Shown here: one piece after another, positions 61,768-64,000 of the stretch
Layout: each line of letters opens with the position of its first letter
Position numbering within the stretch: position 1 is the stretch's first letter
DNA from: Streptomyces sp. NBC_00536
GTDB taxonomy: Bacteria; Actinomycetota; Actinomycetes; Streptomycetales; Streptomycetaceae
Direction of reading: 5' to 3'
NCBI RefSeq assembly: GCF_036346295.1
Contig: NZ_CP107819.1
Coordinates: 7,998,001 to 8,062,000 of the forward strand
Length of the DNA: 64,000 nt
The notes under the pieces: generated by a model
Database searches by the model: none
What the model was told of the DNA's origin: nothing
What the model saw: the letters and a program-made list of their open reading frames with translations, nothing else
Position numbers and translations under genes: made by a program

Positions 61768-62835
61768 TCAACTGCGGCGGCGTGCGCTGCTCCACAGTCG
61801 GTGTGCGAGCTGGAAGGCAGCCACATCGGTGGTGGTGTTGGCGGCGAAGTGGTCGCTGGCGCCGTCACGGCGGGTGATCTTCGCGCGCCGCCCGGACAGG
61901 GCATCGGAGGACATGGCGAGTTCGGTGACCCGCGCCCAGGGCAGAACATGGTCCTGATTGTGCTGCCGGTAGACAAATCCCTCGCCGGTGAGACGCAGGT
62001 CGGTGCGAGGGTCCTGGCTGGGCTGCTCAAACCCCTCAAACCCCGTAAGCCCCGTAAGCCCCGCAAGCCCGAGGATCCCGCCCTCTTCGGCGGATGGCAG
62101 ATGGTAGACGCCCGTGGTGTTGAGTGCCTCGTGCACCTTCGGCGTTGCCGCCTGGACGGCGATCTGCTCGATCTGTGTGGCGAACTCCGGATGGCCGCCC
62201 CTCCCGGTGAACCCTGTGATCTGCAGGGGCTCGACGTTCCCCTCGGCCCCGACCCGGACGGTGAAGCCGGGGCTGCTGCTGAGGCTGCCGCGGTTGTCCT
62301 CGACCCTGGTGACCTGGTCCCATCGGACCCATCGGACCCATCGTTCGTCGTGACCGTCGCGCGTGCGGGTGGTGTAGCACAGGGCGTGGGTGTAGAGGTC
62401 GACTCTTCCGCCGCCCAGGAGCTCCCCGGAACTTTCTTCCAGCTCGCCGGGGTCCGCCGGGCGCAGCCACCGGTCCTGGGCGGCACGCGCGCGTTCCTCG
62501 GCGGCAGACCGGCGACGCGCGGCCACGTCCTGCACGTCCTCGGTCGCGGTACGCACGGCGAACCCTGCCGCACCGATGATGACGACCCCGCCGATGACCG
62601 ACGTGATCAGCTGCTTGTTGTGCCGGTTCTCCGCGTCCTTGGCCTCGATGTCGGCGTAGCCGTACGCGCCGGAGGCACCGACGCAGGTGTCGCCCGGGCC
62701 CATCTTCTTGCCGGCGCACTCCTTGGCCCCCTCACCCCAGTCGGCAGTGAACCCGAACAAGATGATGAACACTCCGATGATGGCCAAGACCAGCGGCTTG
62801 GCGTACCTGCCCACAGCGCTTCCCCCGTTCGCCAC
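61768..62835 (-). CDS. Hypothetical membrane protein with C-terminal repeat-like domains
   Basis: A 355-residue protein from GTG 62835. Two N-terminal spans (LVLAIIGVFIILFGFTADWG and ITSVIGGVVIIGAAGFAV) flank a loop with two Cys. The cytoplasmic part contains RVDLYTHALCYTTRTRDGHD and FTVRVGAEGNVEPLQITGFT, then an unusual LAGLTGLTGFEGF repeat encoded by GGGGCTTAC-type repeats, then TDLRLTGEGFVYRQHNQDHV, which echoes the first half. It reads like two PH-like (bPH) folds. The role is unknown. Confidence 0.75.
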   Translation of the reverse strand: MANGGSAVGRYAKPLVLAIIGVFIILFGFTADWGEGAKECAGKKMGPGDTCVGASGAYGYADIEAKDAENRHNKQLITSVIGGVVIIGAAGFAVRTATEDVQDVAARRRSAAEERARAAQDRWLRPADPGELEESSGELLGGGRVDLYTHALCYTTRTRDGHDERWVRWVRWDQVTRVEDNRGSLSSSPGFTVRVGAEGNVEPLQITGFTGRGGHPEFATQIEQIAVQAATPKVHEALNTTGVYHLPSAEEGGILGLAGLTGLTGFEGFEQPSQDPRTDLRLTGEGFVYRQHNQDHVLPWARVTELAMSSDALSGRRAKITRRDGASDHFAANTTTDVAAFQLAHRLWSSARRRS

Positions 62836-62956
62836 ACCATCAGAGACCGTCCCCGGCGGTTATCGATCATCCGATCAACAGCCTTGCCCTGCAAGGGCAA
62901 TGCGTTTGTGCACCCCGGCTTGACCTCAAGCCAGGTCGAGGGACGAAGATTGGATC

Positions 62957-63931
62957 ATGGACATCCAGCCGACCGACACCGGGGGCGCCTCGGCCACCCC
63001 GGCCACCGCCCCCAGCCCGACCGACCACCGGCCCGACCGGTGGTCCGGCGAACTCCTCGACCTCGACGCCTATCTGGCCCGGATCGGTTACGACGGGCCC
63101 CTTGAGCCCACCCTCAAGGTCCTGCACGGCCTCCAGCGCGCCCACACCACCGGTATCCCCTTCGAGAACGTCCACGCCGTGCTCGGCCGGGACCTGCCGC
63201 TCGACCTTCCCTCCATCGAGGCCCGCCTCGTCCGGGACCGCCGCGGCGGTTACTGCTTCGAGCACGTACTGCTCTTCGCGGCCGCGGTCGAACGCCTCGG
63301 GTTCCACGTCACCGGCATGATCGGCCGGGTCAGCCTCGGCGCCCCCAAGGTGCTGCCCGCCACCCACGGGCTGCTCGCCGTCACCGCCCGCGACGACGAC
63401 CGTCTGTGGCTGTGCGACGTCGGCTACGGGGCCGGCCCGCTCGGCCCGATCGAACTCGCCGACGGGGCCCACGTCGCGTACGACGGCTGGCGGCACCGAC
63501 TGGAGCGACGGCCCGGCGCGCACGGCATCGACCAGTGGTGGCTGTACCAGACCGCTCCCGGCGGCCCGTCCGGCCCGGACCACACCCCCGACCCTGAGGG
63601 CGTCGCGACCCCCTGGATCGACCGGCACACCTTCACCCTCACCGCCCAGTACCCGATCGACTACGTCGTCGGCAGCCACTTCGTGGGCACGCACCCGCGC
63701 TCCCCGTTCGTCCGTCGGCTGTTCGCTCAGCGCATGACCCCGGCCGCCCACCACCGCATCGACGACCTGACGCTCGTCACCACCCGCCCCGACGGGACGG
63801 ACACCACCGAGCTGATCGCCCCGGAGGCCCTGGACGGGACCCTGCGGGAGGTGTTCGGGATCGCGCTCACGGAGGAGGAACTCCGGGAGATCGCCGCCCG
63901 CCGGTCCGCGGCGGCAGCCCCCGGGGTCTGA
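62957..63931 (+). CDS. nat: Arylamine N-acetyltransferase
   Basis: A 324-residue enzyme; ATG 62957. The catalytic triad is complete: Cys100 in RGGYCFEHV, His137 in PATHGLLAV and Asp154 in LCDVGYG. The N-terminal helical part (LDAYLARIGYDGP, then GIPFENVHAVLG) and the C-terminal barrel (FTLTAQYPIDYVVGSHFVGT) follow the family. Substrates are arylamines or hydrazines with acyl-CoA; in Actinobacteria, NAT paralogues also release or modify acyl chains in polyketides. It is apparently monocistronic. Confidence 0.93.
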   Translation: MDIQPTDTGGASATPATAPSPTDHRPDRWSGELLDLDAYLARIGYDGPLEPTLKVLHGLQRAHTTGIPFENVHAVLGRDLPLDLPSIEARLVRDRRGGYCFEHVLLFAAAVERLGFHVTGMIGRVSLGAPKVLPATHGLLAVTARDDDRLWLCDVGYGAGPLGPIELADGAHVAYDGWRHRLERRPGAHGIDQWWLYQTAPGGPSGPDHTPDPEGVATPWIDRHTFTLTAQYPIDYVVGSHFVGTHPRSPFVRRLFAQRMTPAAHHRIDDLTLVTTRPDGTDTTELIAPEALDGTLREVFGIALTEEELREIAARRSAAAAPGV

Positions 63932-63972
63932 GCCACCGGTGTGCAGACTTGCAAACTTTACAATTTGATAGC

Positions 63973-64000
63973 ATGGCTACGTTTTCATTGCTCCCCGTCC
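63973..64000 (+). CDS. Possible start of a new gene (cut by window end)
   Basis: An ATG at 63973 (MATFSLLPV) runs open to the window end. It is preceded by an unusually AT-rich stretch (TTGCAAACTTTACAATTTGA) for this genome, resembling a promoter/operator region. Too short to identify. Confidence 0.3.

Overview
The window is high-GC actinobacterial DNA that looks like a Streptomyces chromosome. Almost every gene has G/C in third codon positions. Spacers are short, GTG starts are frequent, and several genes carry rare in-frame TTA leucine codons. The families present are typical of the genus: Ser/Thr kinases, two-component pairs, a SigJ-type ECF factor, a TIGR04222 protein, an M4 protease with a P domain, a SpoIIE-type phosphatase and DUF6087. 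No rRNA, tRNA, origin or intact insertion sequence was seen. Many loci are conditional or accessory, and several gene remnants are present.

Layout. 0-8 kb: the end of a GMC oxidoreductase with a coupled decarboxylase-like gene, a DUF2867 gene behind a 26-bp palindrome, two GNAT acetyltransferases, a SnoaL-like gene behind a SoxR/MerR-type promoter, an ECF41/SigJ-type sigma factor with its own-type promoter, a nucleotidyltransferase, a flavin monooxygenase and a decayed gene. 8-16 kb: two Ser/Thr kinases around ComB-like and MOSC genes, a TIGR04222 protein, a broken SH3 gene and an M1-like metallopeptidase. 16-29 kb: a PHP metallohydrolase, small membrane and conserved proteins, a carboxymuconolactone decarboxylase-like gene preceded by a second ECF41-type promoter, the M4 protease, a 2OG-Fe dioxygenase, an OmpR-type two-component pair and a secreted tripeptidyl-aminopeptidase-like hydrolase. 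29-31.5 kb: a gene graveyard with a chimeric Rhs fragment. 31.5-40 kb: an MBL hydrolase, a 1033-residue protein with tectonin-like and jacalin-like regions, a secreted lipase-like hydrolase and a NarL-type two-component pair. 40-54 kb: a CRISPR relic, a hydrolase/methyltransferase pair, an OmpR-type pair divergent from a PepSY-like membrane protein, a TetR locus, VOC and flavodoxin genes, ACP plus FabV, a LysR locus and a SpoIIE phosphatase. 53.5-55.6 kb: a second CRISPR relic, then a compact minus-strand operon of a tiny proline-rich peptide, a PIMT-like methyltransferase and a DUF6087 protein, with a transposase remnant upstream. 55.6-64 kb: hypothetical proteins, a glycine-rich secreted protein, a methyltransferase, a PPOX flavoprotein, a secreted beta-propeller, a membrane protein and an arylamine N-acetyltransferase.

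How genes may work together. The ECF41 factor (4459-5379) and the decarboxylase-like gene (19326) share a TGTCACA/GGTCACA-N16-TGTC/CGTC promoter, so they probably form a small regulon split over 14 kb. The OmpR-type pair at 42.4-44.6 kb probably controls the divergent PepSY-like gene through a 24-bp palindrome and CTTCAG repeats. The peptide-PIMT-DUF6087 operon is the best candidate for a little-described system, a minimal RiPP-like locus. The two CRISPR relics each keep two repeats at an exact 61-nt period, a shared leader and a DUF6087 copy or remnant, so one locus was duplicated or both derive from a common array. All function calls are from reading sequence; no database search was run.
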